Below, in pieces: positions 53,701-62,143 of a stretch of DNA of 64,000 bases. This DNA comes from an uncultured Bacteroidaceae bacterium. Its GTDB lineage: Bacteria > Bacteroidota > Bacteroidia > Bacteroidales > Bacteroidaceae. The translations under genes were made by a program, and so were the position numbers. A model generated the notes under the pieces. The model was not told the origin of the DNA. It saw only the letters and a program-made list of their open reading frames with translations, and ran no database searches. Each line of letters starts with the position of its first letter. The stretch's first letter is position 1. The stretch covers positions 115,777-179,776 of the forward strand of contig CAKQRW010000001.1 of assembly GCA_934271655.1 (NCBI GenBank). Direction: 5' to 3'.

Positions 53701-54530
53701 CTACAGGCAAGCAGAACGAGGTCTTCCTCGATGTGCTGGTGAGATATGGCAACAACTTCCAACTGGACAAGCAGAAGTCACAGAACTCACTCTTCGGCGA
53801 CATGGAAGACCTGACAATTTCACATCCTGCGTTGCCTAAGACTGTGGCAACATGGGGCAACCTGGAGCGTCTCAACAAGGAGCGTGAGCTGGTGGGCATA
53901 TACCTGTCGGCACATCCTCTGGACGAGTATTCCATCATACTGGACTATGTGTGCAACACGCGAATGACACAACTTGAAGCTAAAGAAGAGCTGTCGAAGA
54001 TGGAAAGCGTGACCATCGGAGGCATTGTGTCGGACGTGCGCACAGGTGAGACAAAGAACGGCAACCCCTATGGCATCGTGAAGCTGGAAGACTTCTCCGG
54101 CAACGGCGAACTGGCTCTCTTCGGAAAGGACTGGGTGGAGTACCGCAACTACTTCATGGAGGGCACCTCGCTTTACATAAAGCTGAAGGTGGAGCCTCAC
54201 CGCTTCCGCACAGGCGTGTTCAACGTGAACATACTTTCTGTCGACCTTCTGGCCGACGTGAAGGACAGCCTCATACAGAAGATCACTCTCAACATACCTC
54301 TAGACAAACTCAGCACAGCCTTGGTGAACGACCTGGCCGAGATAGTGAGGGAGAGTCCAGGAGAGGCCGAGCTGGTGTTCAACATATCCACAGGAGAGAG
54401 AGACCACGTCACGCTCATGTCGCGCAACGTGAAGGTGCGGGTAGAGGCTACGCTGGTAAGATACATAAAGGAGCATCCAGAGATATCCGTCACAGTCAAT
54501 GACAACTCGCGCATACAAGCCTCTGCTTAG
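50796..54530 (+). CDS. dnaE: DNA polymerase III subunit alpha
   Basis: The 1244-residue replicative polymerase starts MEDFVHLHVHTQYSILDGQAAI, the PHP domain (HLHVHTxYSxxDG). The polymerase core has VGPGRGSAAGSAVAYCLGI (about residue 428) and LPDIDTDFDDDGRGKVLQW (about 468), the PDIDxDF catalytic aspartates, then LYRPGPMDYIPDFIDRK, and SYAFNKSHATCYSWVAYQTAYLK near residue 825. An HhH region (EAAVQAIVDERE) and a C-terminal OB fold (VTIGGIVSDVRTGETKNGNPYGIV) follow. The start was chosen from the promoter at 50762 and the family's short N-terminus. trxA follows after 153 nt. Confidence 0.97.
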   Translation: MEDFVHLHVHTQYSILDGQAAIPKLVDKAIKNGMKGMAITDHGNMFGIKEFFNYCNKVNSGKPAEEQFKPIFGCEVYCARRDLHLQDRKNPIDKSGWHLILLAKNEVGYHNLVKIVSEAWVDGYYYRPRTDHKSIEKHHEGIIASSACLAGEIPRYIANGETDKAEESIEWFKSVFGDDFYIELMRHEVKNPTQRANRETFLEQKAIEPTLIDLAHKHGVKLICTNDSHFVDEENAEAHDRLLCLSTGKDLDDPKRMLYSKQEWFKTREEMNDVFADIPEALANTVEILDKVETYSIDHAPIMPFFAIPEDFGTEAEWREKFTDEDIFNEFTRDENGNVVMTQEEAEKKIKKLGGIDKLYRIKFEADYLKKITYDGAKERYGDPIPDDVKKLLDFELHIMKTMGFPGYFLIVQDFINSARKELGVWVGPGRGSAAGSAVAYCLGITKIDPIKYDLLFERFLNPDRISLPDIDTDFDDDGRGKVLQWVTEKYGAEKVAHIITYGTMATKLAIKDVARVQKVPLSVVNALCKAIPDKLPNGKKMNLPNAIECIPELKEAATSPDPLLRDTMRFAQMLENNVRNTGVHACGTIICRDAIDDWVPVSTAEDKETGEKLRCTQYDGHVIEETGLIKMDFLGLKTLSQLKEAVANIKESLGIDIDIDNISIEDPATYQLYCDGRTIGTFQFESAGMQKYLRELQPTVFEDLIAMNALYRPGPMDYIPDFIDRKQGRKPIEYDIPCMEKYLKDTYGITVYQEQVMLLSRQLADFTRGESDALRKAMGKKKKAIVDQMKPKFINGGVKNGHDPKVLDKIWSDWEKFASYAFNKSHATCYSWVAYQTAYLKANFPAQFMAAVMSRSLDNITDIRKLMDECKQMGVRTLGPSVNESRHKFAVNPHGEIRFGMAAVKGVGEAAVQAIVDEREKNGPYTSVFDFFERINFSACNRKAIENLVIAGAFDEFKEVRRETFFEPTGKQNEVFLDVLVRYGNNFQLDKQKSQNSLFGDMEDLTISHPALPKTVATWGNLERLNKERELVGIYLSAHPLDEYSIILDYVCNTRMTQLEAKEELSKMESVTIGGIVSDVRTGETKNGNPYGIVKLEDFSGNGELALFGKDWVEYRNYFMEGTSLYIKLKVEPHRFRTGVFNVNILSVDLLADVKDSLIQKITLNIPLDKLSTALVNDLAEIVRESPGEAELVFNISTGERDHVTLMSRNVKVRVEATLVRYIKEHPEISVTVNDNSRIQASA

Positions 54531-54683
54531 ACGCTGGAGAGAGTTGGCATAAGCGGTCTGCCACCACAAAAACCAGACTCGTCCAGACTTTTCCGATGCC
54601 ACTCACACGGCATGAGGCATGCACGCTCGCATGGCGATACAAAAATTGCAGACATTATTAACACCATAAAAATCAAAACAACT

Positions 54684-54995
54684 ATGGAAATCAACGATTC
54701 AAACTACGACGACCTGTTGGCACAGGGCAAGCCTATCGTGCTCGACTTCTGGGCAACATGGTGCGGACCATGCCGCAAGGTGGGACCAACAATCCAGGAA
54801 CTGGCCAATGAATACGAGGGACAGGCCATCATAGGCAAAGTAAACATTGAGGAAGACGCAGACGACCTCGTGGCAGAATTCGGCATTCGCAACGTGCCCA
54901 CCATTCTCTTCATCAAGGGCGGAGAAGTAGTGGACAAGGTAGTGGGCGCAGCGCCAAAGAGCACTCTGGAGGAAAAGCTCAAGGCTATACTCTAA
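54684..54995 (+). CDS. trxA: Thioredoxin
   Basis: The 103-residue protein has the active site WCGPC (C27, C30), the preceding VLDFWATW strand, and the cis-proline VPTILFIKGGEVVDKVVG. Length and lack of a signal peptide match cytoplasmic TrxA. The ATG at 54684 was preferred because the in-frame upstream ATG at 54612 would add a non-family segment. It may be co-transcribed with the acidic protein gene 20 nt downstream. Confidence 0.95.
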   Translation: MEINDSNYDDLLAQGKPIVLDFWATWCGPCRKVGPTIQELANEYEGQAIIGKVNIEEDADDLVAEFGIRNVPTILFIKGGEVVDKVVGAAPKSTLEEKLKAIL

Positions 54996-55015
54996 TCCTC
55001 ACAGCCACTCACACT

Positions 55016-55342
55016 ATGTCTTGCATTGACGACGAAATCCTCAAAGGCGCCGAGTCTGACGCAGAAGAGGTGCAGTTCATCAAGAACTACATGGGGTCTG
55101 AATGTGATGACAACTTCACAGAGGACGACCTGTACTATTGCCTCGACGTGATGTTCGAGTACTTTGAGAAGGCCAACAATTCGGCTGACGCTGATGGCTT
55201 CATCGAAATCGACACCGAGGATGTGGCCAAATTCATACAGAAGAAGGCCAAGAAAGAGGGCATGGGGCCATACACCATCGAGGCTCTCTCGCTCCTTGTC
55301 GACGCGGAACTGGAGTACAACGAGACTCTGGGAGACGAATAG
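55016..55342 (+). CDS. Small acidic conserved Bacteroidales protein of unknown function
   Basis: This is a 108-residue, strongly acidic protein (MSCIDDEILKGAESDAEEVQFIKNYMGS...) with predicted helices and no membrane segment. The pattern FIKNYM...FTEDDLYYCLDVMFEYFEK...DGFIEIDTEDVAKFIQKKAKKEG recalls hypothetical proteins widespread in Bacteroidales; I do not know a function. It starts 20 nt after trxA and ends before a strong terminator, so the two form a short operon. Confidence 0.7.
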   Translation: MSCIDDEILKGAESDAEEVQFIKNYMGSECDDNFTEDDLYYCLDVMFEYFEKANNSADADGFIEIDTEDVAKFIQKKAKKEGMGPYTIEALSLLVDAELEYNETLGDE

Positions 55343-55364
55343 ACATGTGAACGGGCAATAATAC

Positions 55365-55423
55365 TACAAGAAGAGGGGGCGCCTAAAGTCATTGTCTGAA
55401 TTTTGGCGCCCCCTCTTCTTGTA
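55365..55423. terminator. Strong hairpin terminator after trxA and the acidic protein
   Basis: A perfect 19-bp inverted repeat (55365-55383 and 55405-55423, containing gagggggcgcc) has a 21-nt A/T-rich loop that can pair further. The convergent tsaE gene ends about 205 nt beyond. The rest of this gap (55424-55627) shows nothing recognised. Confidence 0.75.
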
Positions 55424-55627
55424 TGCTTCGCCTGCCATCAGGCTGACGCTACCTGTGTTCTAAGGAAGCTATTGGCCTTGTGGATGGAGATCTCATGCAC
55501 CTTTACCATTCTTTGGGGGCTTGCCGAGATTGTTCATCAACCAGGAGGCGGAACAGCTCCATCTTACTGACATCAGGGTGTCTCAAGGTTCTGTCGCAAA
55601 TCTGCCCGAACCATTTCTTTAGCGCCG

Positions 55628-56038
55628 CTAAAATGTTATCTTGCGGCTTCCGTCGGGCTCTTCCTCTATTGTGACCCTGACCACATCGTCAGGCAGGAGT
55701 TCCTCTATCAGCTCAGGCCATTCCATGAAGCATACGTTGCCTGAGTAGACATAATCGTCATAGCCGATGTCAAGCACTTCCTGGGCGCGCTTGATGCGGT
55801 AAAAATCAAAGTGGTAGATGGGAGAGCCATTGCCGTCGAGATACTCATTGACTATGGCGAAAGTAGGGGAATTGATGACATCTGTCACCCCCAGCTCTTC
55901 ACAGACCGCCTTGATGAATGTGGTCTTGCCAGCTCCCATTTTGCCATAGAAGGCAAAGACTGTGGATTCGCCCATAGCCTTTACGAACTGCTTTGCAGCG
56001 AGGCTTATCTCGCTGATGTTGCTTATGCTTATTTCCAT
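55628..56038 (-). CDS. tsaE: tRNA threonylcarbamoyladenosine biosynthesis ATPase TsaE
   Basis: The 136-residue P-loop protein has GKMGAGKTT (residues 32-40), SPTFAIVNEY, IYHFDFYRI and MEWPELI, the standard TsaE set. It works with TsaB and TsaD to form t6A37 on ANN-decoding tRNAs. It lies 34 nt downstream of porX on the same strand, an arrangement found in other Bacteroidetes, and is probably co-transcribed. Confidence 0.95.
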   Translation of the reverse strand: MEISISNISEISLAAKQFVKAMGESTVFAFYGKMGAGKTTFIKAVCEELGVTDVINSPTFAIVNEYLDGNGSPIYHFDFYRIKRAQEVLDIGYDDYVYSGNVCFMEWPELIEELLPDDVVRVTIEEEPDGSRKITF

Positions 56039-56072
56039 ATTGCTGTTTGTTTTTTATATTCTCTGTTTTCTG

Positions 56073-57629
56073 TCAGGCCTGCCGTCTCTTCTTGTTCTGC
56101 ATCACCACCAGCGGTACGAGCATTTCCTCCATGCTGATGCCTCCGTGCTGGAAGGTGTTCTTGTAGTAGCCGACATAGTAATTGTAGTTGTTGGGATAGG
56201 CAAAGAAGCTGTCATCCTGCGCAAAGATGTATGTGGTGCTGATATTGGGCGACGGGAGGTAGGCCGCCTTTGGATTCTTGAGCTCAAAGACCTGCTTGGA
56301 ATTATAGCTCAGGTTCTTTCCGAGCTTGTAGCGCAGATTGGTGTTGGTGTTCTTGTCTCCCACGACCTTGAGTGGTGTGTTGACTCTTATAGAGCCATGG
56401 TCTGTCGTAATGACCACTCTCACATCGGTCTTTGCCAGTTCGCGGAAGAGCTCGCGTATGGGCGAGTTGCGGAACCATGATGAAGTAATGCCGCGGTAAG
56501 CCTTCTCGTCACTTGCCAACTCTCTCACCATCCTCGACTCGGTGCGCGCATGGCTTAGCATGTCAATGAAGTTGATGACAACCACATTAAGGTCGTTGTT
56601 GAGGAGGTTGCTCAGTCTGCTCACTATCTTCTCTGACTCTGACGAGTCGTTAAGCTTGAAATAAGAGAATGTGTGCTTACGGCGGTAGCGTTCTATCTGC
56701 GTCTGTATAAGCGCTTCCTCATTGAGGTTCTTGCCCTCATCCTCATCTTCATCGACCCATAGGTCGGGAAACATCTGGGCTATCTGCATAGGCATGAGGC
56801 CTGAGAAGATGGCATTGCGCGCATATTGGGTGGCTGTGGGAAGGATGCTCAGGCATAGCTGCTCATCAAAGGTGTAGTCGTCAGAGAGTTCCTTGGCTAT
56901 CTCGCGCCACTGGTCGTAGCGGAAATTGTCGAATACCATCAGGAAGACCTTATCTCCGCTGTCAAGAAGGGGAAAGACTGTGGTCTTGAATATGTCTGGC
57001 GACATGAGAGGACGGTTCTCCGGCTGTTCCATCCACTTGATATAGTTTTTCTTTATGAACTTGGCAAAGCCGCTATTGGCATCAGACTTCTGCGACTGCA
57101 GCATCTCAGTCATCTCGCTGTCGGCGTCTGAGAGCTTGAGTTCCCAGGTGACAAGGCGCTTGTACACATTCTTCCAGTCCGAGAGCGTATATGAGTCGTT
57201 GATCTGCATCCCTATCTTGGCGAACTCCTGCTGGTAACTTGTGTTGGTGACCTCTGCCTCTATCTCTTTCTTGTAAAGGTGCTTCTTTAGCGTGAGGAGT
57301 ATCTGACTCGGATTGACCGGCTTGATGAGGTAGTCTGCAATCTTTGAGCCTATGGCCTGGTTCATTATGTCTTCTTCCTCGCTCTTGGTGACCATGACTA
57401 CAGGCACAACAGGGTTGATGTCCTTTATCATGGTAAGAGTCTCAAGCCCGCTAAGACCAGGCATGTTCTCATCGAGGAATATCATGTCGAACGACTGCTC
57501 TCGGCACATGTCGAGAGCGTCCTGACCATTGGTAGCAGTCCTGACACTATACCCTTTTTTCTCTAAGAAGATGACATAAGCCTTCAGCAGCTCCATCTCA
57601 TCGTCTACCCATAGCAATGTACCGTTCAT
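56073..57629 (-). CDS. porX: Response regulator with PglZ domain, PorX
   Basis: This is a 518-residue bifunctional protein. Residues 1-125 are a receiver domain (WVDDE, phosphoacceptor D53 in MIFLDENMPG, K in LIKPVNP). A helical linker follows, then a PglZ alkaline-phosphatase-superfamily domain with VFDNFRYDQW, SILPTATQYARNAIFSG, NFIDMLSHAR and TTDHGSIR supplying metal and nucleophile positions. In Porphyromonas and Flavobacterium, PorX controls type IX secretion. The PorY-like sensor kinase is not in the window. The presence of porX, together with the adjacent porW, supports a functional type IX system. tsaE lies downstream. Confidence 0.93.
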   Translation of the reverse strand: MNGTLLWVDDEMELLKAYVIFLEKKGYSVRTATNGQDALDMCREQSFDMIFLDENMPGLSGLETLTMIKDINPVVPVVMVTKSEEEDIMNQAIGSKIADYLIKPVNPSQILLTLKKHLYKKEIEAEVTNTSYQQEFAKIGMQINDSYTLSDWKNVYKRLVTWELKLSDADSEMTEMLQSQKSDANSGFAKFIKKNYIKWMEQPENRPLMSPDIFKTTVFPLLDSGDKVFLMVFDNFRYDQWREIAKELSDDYTFDEQLCLSILPTATQYARNAIFSGLMPMQIAQMFPDLWVDEDEDEGKNLNEEALIQTQIERYRRKHTFSYFKLNDSSESEKIVSRLSNLLNNDLNVVVINFIDMLSHARTESRMVRELASDEKAYRGITSSWFRNSPIRELFRELAKTDVRVVITTDHGSIRVNTPLKVVGDKNTNTNLRYKLGKNLSYNSKQVFELKNPKAAYLPSPNISTTYIFAQDDSFFAYPNNYNYYVGYYKNTFQHGGISMEEMLVPLVVMQNKKRRQA

Positions 57630-57689
57630 AAGTCTCTTCCGTTTTTTTAGTCTTTTACTCGTTACAGGGACATGCCGTATCTTTTGATC

Positions 57690-57812
57690 TTAGAATCTCA
57701 CATGGTTATCTCTTTCACCTTAGAATATCATGCCTGTCCCTTTCATCTTAGAATATCATGCCTGTCTCTTTCATCTTAGAATGTCACGTCCGCTACTTGG
57801 AACCTTAGAATA
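57690..57812. repeat. Tandem 28-30-bp repeat running into the 3' end of porW
   Basis: ttagaat begins units at 57690, 57720, 57748, 57776 and 57805. The last copy is the complement of the porW stop codon and final two codons. The two central units are nearly identical over 28 bp. On the minus strand each unit contains ATTCTAA, so the array looks like repeated copies of the end of porW placed after the gene. Confidence 0.8.
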
Positions 57813-60759
57813 TGTAGTTGTCTTCATCCTGCTCATCCTCGTTTCCTTCTTCCTCTTCCTGCGGCTCTGGCAGTTCGGTCGGCTCATCAAGCGATGTCGG
57901 TTCTTCATCATCAATGATAAGCGAGCCTATGCGGTCGAAGTTGTCGGCATAGAAACTGAAGTAGTCGCTAAAGCTCAAGCCTTTCATCAGCTTCTTGAGA
58001 TTGTCCTCGCTGATGATGAACGTCTTCAGACCGCTCAGTTTGTGAGCCATGTCGGCATTGTTGAGCAAGCGATGCATATATATGTAAGCCTCGTCGTAAT
58101 TGAGGAACGTGCGCACCTGGAGCATGTCGATGCCCTCTCCTTTTTCCATGCTGATGTCGAAGTTTCTGACAGAGAACGAGGTGAAGTTGTAGCGTGCCAT
58201 CTCATACAGCAGCTGGTTCTCGTCCACGGTACCATGCTCATACGCCACGGCAAAGACGAAATTGCAGTTTCTCTCCTTGCTGAATGCAGAGTCGGCTGCA
58301 AGCGAGTCCATCTCTTCTGCGACTGTCATCCGCCTGTCCCAAATGCTTCCCATCTCGAAACTGCCGGCATGCAGCAGCCTTCCGTCCTTCAGTCCTTTGA
58401 CATACAGCCCTGCCAGTTCGCTCACACTCGACTGCGGATACTTCTCCACAAGCGACTTCAGGTCTGACATGAAGTGCTGCTGGTCGCCCTGCTCCAAGCG
58501 GCTCAACGCCTCAAGGAACAGGAATCGCGCTCTGTTGGCTCCGTTAGGATAATCCCTTGCCATCTGCTGACTCTTGCTGACCACCGTGGCGAAGTCTCCT
58601 GCCTTGAAGGCCTCATACGCCACGCTATAGACAGAATCCTCTATCTGCTTGCCATACCTTCCCTTGTATTCAAACTGCGGGTCGGCTATCAGTTTGGCAT
58701 GCTCGTCTTCGGGATAATCCTCAATGAGGCGCTGCCGATACACCGCAGCCTCCTCACGCCTGTCCTCTCTTGAATAGAGCTGGAACATGTTATAGCACAC
58801 GTCATTCATATCCTTGAAGTCGGGGAAATCAACCAGTATGCGCTTGAATGTCTTTTCCGCCAAAGGAAGATTCTCCATCCTGTCCTTATATATGACAGCT
58901 GCACCATACAGTCCGTCAACAAGCAAAGCGTTTGATGCCTGCATCTGCTCCTCTGTCAGCGGAATGTCCTTCAGATAATATTCGGGCCGATGAGGATCGT
59001 TGGCATACTCCTCCGCATGTATGGAGTCTTTCTCCGCCTTGCTCAGTTTTCGGTCGTTACCTTTGTCTGGCACGCTGTCTTGCGAAAGGCTGTCCTGCAG
59101 GAGGCTGTCGCCAGACTCGCCTTCTGAGAAATCGCCCAACACAGTCTTGTTGCTTCGTCTCCAGTCATCGGCAAGGTCGCGTTTGCCCCACTTCTTCTCA
59201 AACTCCTTCTTGCCCGCAGCCACAGAGGTCGGATTGTAGAAATACCACACCGATGTCTGCTGCCCGTTCTGCCCTGTTGCAGGTCTCCCATTGACAGTTC
59301 CTGGCCTAGATTGGCTTCCACCGCTTTTCCGGTTTTCTGCCTCCAGAGCTTTTTTCTCCTCTTCCTTTTCCTTCTTCTTCAGCTCTTCTATCATCACACG
59401 TATCTTTTTCATGCGGGCCACAGAGTCCATGGCAGCCATGGCCTGCAGGCTGTCCTGAGTCTCAATGGCTGTGGAGTATGGCAGCAACTCGTCGAGAATC
59501 TTGCTTCTTTCATCAGCCTCCTCATAGTCCTCGCGCTCCTTGTCGAGCAGTCCCACCACCTGCGAGTAGCATTTCTGCGCATCCACAAACTTCTCTGTGT
59601 CCCAATAGAGCTGACCAAGATGGAGCATGACAACACCCTTTTCTATGCCATTACGGGTGCTCTTCTCCACACCATCCTTATATGCCCATATGGCGCGCAT
59701 GGTGTCGCCCTTGGCAAGATAGATATTTCCTATAGCATAGTAGACCTGGTCCAGATAGTCCTTGTTCTTGTCATTTCGGGCCATGGACGTGAGCCTTCGT
59801 ATCATTTGCTTGGACCGTCCCTTAGACATGGACTCCGTAAGCTGTATGCGGGCATTGAACTCAAGGTCGTATGGAGGATTGCGCCTGATGACCTTCTTGT
59901 AATACTTGTAAGCCTCGCCATCACGTCCTATCTTATGGTAAAGCTGTCCCAGCAGCATGTACATGCGTGTCCTTTCAAGCGAACTGCGTTTCATCTTCAG
60001 AGCCTGCTCTATGTTCAGCACAGCGTCGGCATACTCCCCACGGCGCAGCTGGACATCTCCCATCACCAGAGCTTTCAGCGGCATGCAGCTGACAGGAAAG
60101 CTGTCCCTTTCAGCGGTCCTCACCATATTCTCTGCATCGTAGTGCCACTCCATCTCTGCGTAGCAGCGCGCCTCAAGCAAACGGGCCTTTGCCACAATGT
60201 TGGGCTTGTTGAAATAGAGCCGCTGTATATAGGCGTAAGTAGATGCCGCCTCCATATAGTCGCCTTTTCTGAACTGAGCCTCACCCATCAGCATCCAGGC
60301 TCTCCACAAGAATGGGTTGTATTCCTTTTGGCTTAACCAAGCCTTGTCCTTTGCCGTCTTCGGACGACTCTTCTTCCATTCCGGACGCTTAGTGATGCTG
60401 TGAGTTTTTATTGTCTTTTGGCACTTCTCTATGGCTGTCGCGAAATTACTCGCACCAAGCTTGGCTGTCGACTTGTTACCTGTCACAAAGAGAGGGATAA
60501 TCTCTGTATAGTTGTCCTTATTGCCTTGCTCCTGCTGCGCCACACCCTCCTTATAAGCCTCATGGCCATTGAAATAAGTGTTGTAACGGGCCTTGAAGCC
60601 CTGGACATTACGCGTCAACGGCGTGTTCTTGTCGGTAGAACACGCCATAAGCAACAACAACGTCGCCAACACTCCGATTATGTCAATATAATGTTTCAAT
60701 ATAATATGTATATTCTCCGAATAAATCAAAAACCATATAATATACAAACGAGGGCACAT
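57805..60759 (-). CDS. porW: Type IX secretion lipoprotein PorW/SprE (TPR protein)
   Basis: This 984-residue protein has a lipoprotein signal (LLLLMACS, lipobox Cys at residue 40), followed by the diagnostic ARYNTYFNGHEAYKEG segment of PorW/SprE, a series of tetratricopeptide-like helices (EYNPFLWRAWMLMGEAQFRKGDYMEAA, LLGQLYHKIGRDGEAYKYYKKV, YYAIGNIYLAKGDTMRAIWAY), a charged coiled-coil linker (residues about 470-510) and a C-terminal acidic tail. PorW links the type IX trans-envelope complex to its energy source. An in-frame TTG at 60699 would give a more typical 20-residue signal peptide (MKHYIDIIGVLATLLLLMAC). It lies upstream of porX in the same direction. Confidence 0.88.
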   Translation of the reverse strand: MCPRLYIIWFLIYSENIHIILKHYIDIIGVLATLLLLMACSTDKNTPLTRNVQGFKARYNTYFNGHEAYKEGVAQQEQGNKDNYTEIIPLFVTGNKSTAKLGASNFATAIEKCQKTIKTHSITKRPEWKKSRPKTAKDKAWLSQKEYNPFLWRAWMLMGEAQFRKGDYMEAASTYAYIQRLYFNKPNIVAKARLLEARCYAEMEWHYDAENMVRTAERDSFPVSCMPLKALVMGDVQLRRGEYADAVLNIEQALKMKRSSLERTRMYMLLGQLYHKIGRDGEAYKYYKKVIRRNPPYDLEFNARIQLTESMSKGRSKQMIRRLTSMARNDKNKDYLDQVYYAIGNIYLAKGDTMRAIWAYKDGVEKSTRNGIEKGVVMLHLGQLYWDTEKFVDAQKCYSQVVGLLDKEREDYEEADERSKILDELLPYSTAIETQDSLQAMAAMDSVARMKKIRVMIEELKKKEKEEEKKALEAENRKSGGSQSRPGTVNGRPATGQNGQQTSVWYFYNPTSVAAGKKEFEKKWGKRDLADDWRRSNKTVLGDFSEGESGDSLLQDSLSQDSVPDKGNDRKLSKAEKDSIHAEEYANDPHRPEYYLKDIPLTEEQMQASNALLVDGLYGAAVIYKDRMENLPLAEKTFKRILVDFPDFKDMNDVCYNMFQLYSREDRREEAAVYRQRLIEDYPEDEHAKLIADPQFEYKGRYGKQIEDSVYSVAYEAFKAGDFATVVSKSQQMARDYPNGANRARFLFLEALSRLEQGDQQHFMSDLKSLVEKYPQSSVSELAGLYVKGLKDGRLLHAGSFEMGSIWDRRMTVAEEMDSLAADSAFSKERNCNFVFAVAYEHGTVDENQLLYEMARYNFTSFSVRNFDISMEKGEGIDMLQVRTFLNYDEAYIYMHRLLNNADMAHKLSGLKTFIISEDNLKKLMKGLSFSDYFSFYADNFDRIGSLIIDDEEPTSLDEPTELPEPQEEEEGNEDEQDEDNYIF

Positions 60760-60908
60760 CGCTTTTTATTGTCAAAGCCGCAATAATATTTTCTCCTCAC
60801 GTCATAGTCCAATAGAGCCATTATCAGCCAATTGTGCGTCATTACAGTCCTCTGTCTGTTAACAATGAATAAATGCTCCTGCACATTTGCATAATAAGCA
60901 TAAACAAC

Positions 60909-60939
60909 TTGCACAAGCAATCATAAACTCATATATTTG
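60909..60939 (+). promoter_or_regulatory. Promoter of sod
   Basis: TTG (60909-60911) and TATATTTG (60932-60939) are spaced by 20 nt. The predicted leader is about 80 nt. Confidence 0.75.
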
Positions 60940-61024
60940 CAGCGTCATCGTGTCTTTCTTGCCCCTATACCGTATGGAGGCAAGGAGCTGACACACTTTA
61001 TCAACTTATTAATTTCCAACTATC

Positions 61025-61663
61025 ATGTTAGTCAATCAAAAGATCCCTACAATGCCGCAGACCATGCCCGAACAAGGGAAGTTCTCTCTAGTCAGTCTGC
61101 CCTACGGACCGCACGACCTTGAGCCTGTCATCAGCTCAGAGACTCTAGCCCTGCATCACGGCAAGCATCTGCAAACCTACGTGAACAACCTCAACGGACT
61201 CTTGCCTGGCTCCAAGTTAGAAGGCAAGTCACTTGAGCACATCGTATGCAACAGCACAGGCAGCATATTCAACAATGCTGGGCAGATACTCAACCACAAC
61301 ATGTATTTCACACAGTTCACCAAGCCCAACACCGGCGCGCGTCCGTCAAGAGAGATCGCCGCTGCCATCATCCACCAGTATCATTCTTTCCAAGCATTCA
61401 AAGACGAGTTTGAGGAGAAAGCCAAAACTCTCTTCGGCTCCGGATGGACATGGCTGTCTGTCAATGCCCACGGCTCACTGGAAATAACACAAGAACCTAA
61501 TGCTGGTAATCCCCTGCAACGGGGCTGCATACCACTGCTGACATTCGATGTGTGGGAACATGCCTACTACCTCGACTACCAGAACAGGCGTCCCGCCCAC
61601 GTGTCCTCACTCTGGGACATCATTGACTGGGATGTCATAGCATCAAGATACACGCACAGATAG
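61025..61663 (+). CDS. Superoxide dismutase (Fe/Mn family)
   Basis: The 212-residue enzyme has ligands H44 (LALHHGKHLQTYV), the His of LNHNMYF, and Asp/His of FDVWEHAYYLDYQNRR. FGSGWTWLSVN is the conserved central motif. Metal preference cannot be told with certainty; Bacteroidales enzymes are often cambialistic. The N-terminus is about 15 residues longer than usual; in-frame ATGs at residues 10 and 14 (MPQTMPEQGKFSL) are alternative starts. It removes superoxide, and has its own good promoter. Confidence 0.92.
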   Translation: MLVNQKIPTMPQTMPEQGKFSLVSLPYGPHDLEPVISSETLALHHGKHLQTYVNNLNGLLPGSKLEGKSLEHIVCNSTGSIFNNAGQILNHNMYFTQFTKPNTGARPSREIAAAIIHQYHSFQAFKDEFEEKAKTLFGSGWTWLSVNAHGSLEITQEPNAGNPLQRGCIPLLTFDVWEHAYYLDYQNRRPAHVSSLWDIIDWDVIASRYTHR

Positions 61664-61720
61664 TCGCCACTCATATGGGGGAAAGCAGGCCATGCATCAC
61701 GGCACGAGAAACACGCGCCA

Positions 61721-62143
61721 CTACTGCATCCTTCTTTCTCCCACTATCAGAAACACCTCATCCTTCAAGTCATCCGGAAGCTCCACAGCACGCAGCTGCA
61801 AGGAGCGCACCCAGCCTGCCACCTCGTCATCTTTCATGGTGTAGAGTACATCACGGAACTCATCCACCTCGGCATCGCTATACTCATCACTTCCACGCCC
61901 CTTAAATCTGTCCAGCTCCTCATCATCATAATATTCTATTTGCTTGCTGACAGCTGCCAGCAGACTCTCTTTCTCACATGTCTCATGCTGGCCACAGCAC
62001 TCCATGTCCTCTACTTGCTTGATAGAAGGCAACTCATCTATCTCACCACGTTTCAGCTGAGCCTTCAACCTTCTTTCCCGCAGATAGCCGAAAACAAGGG
62101 CAACCGCCCCAAGCAGAACCAATGAGCATATCAAATAAATCAT
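61721..62143 (-). CDS. Conserved small membrane-anchored protein with CCGxHxxC motif
   Basis: The 140-residue protein has one N-terminal membrane helix (residues 1-20), a basic linker (LRERRLKAQLKRG), the cysteine/histidine cluster ECCGQHETCEKESLL (about residues 48-62) and an acidic C-terminal part (IEYYDDEELDRFKGR, EVDEFRDVLYTMKDDEVAGWVRSLQLRAVELPDDLKDEVFLIVGERR). I recognise it as a type of hypothetical protein conserved in Bacteroidales but know no function; the Cys/His cluster could bind metal. It is convergent with sod and lies in the same direction as aroA. Confidence 0.7.
   Translation of the reverse strand: MIYLICSLVLLGAVALVFGYLRERRLKAQLKRGEIDELPSIKQVEDMECCGQHETCEKESLLAAVSKQIEYYDDEELDRFKGRGSDEYSDAEVDEFRDVLYTMKDDEVAGWVRSLQLRAVELPDDLKDEVFLIVGERRMQ

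Noticed and set aside
59311..60336. 341-codon open frame opposite porW
   Set aside because: It is the shadow of a TPR gene; no family features are visible.
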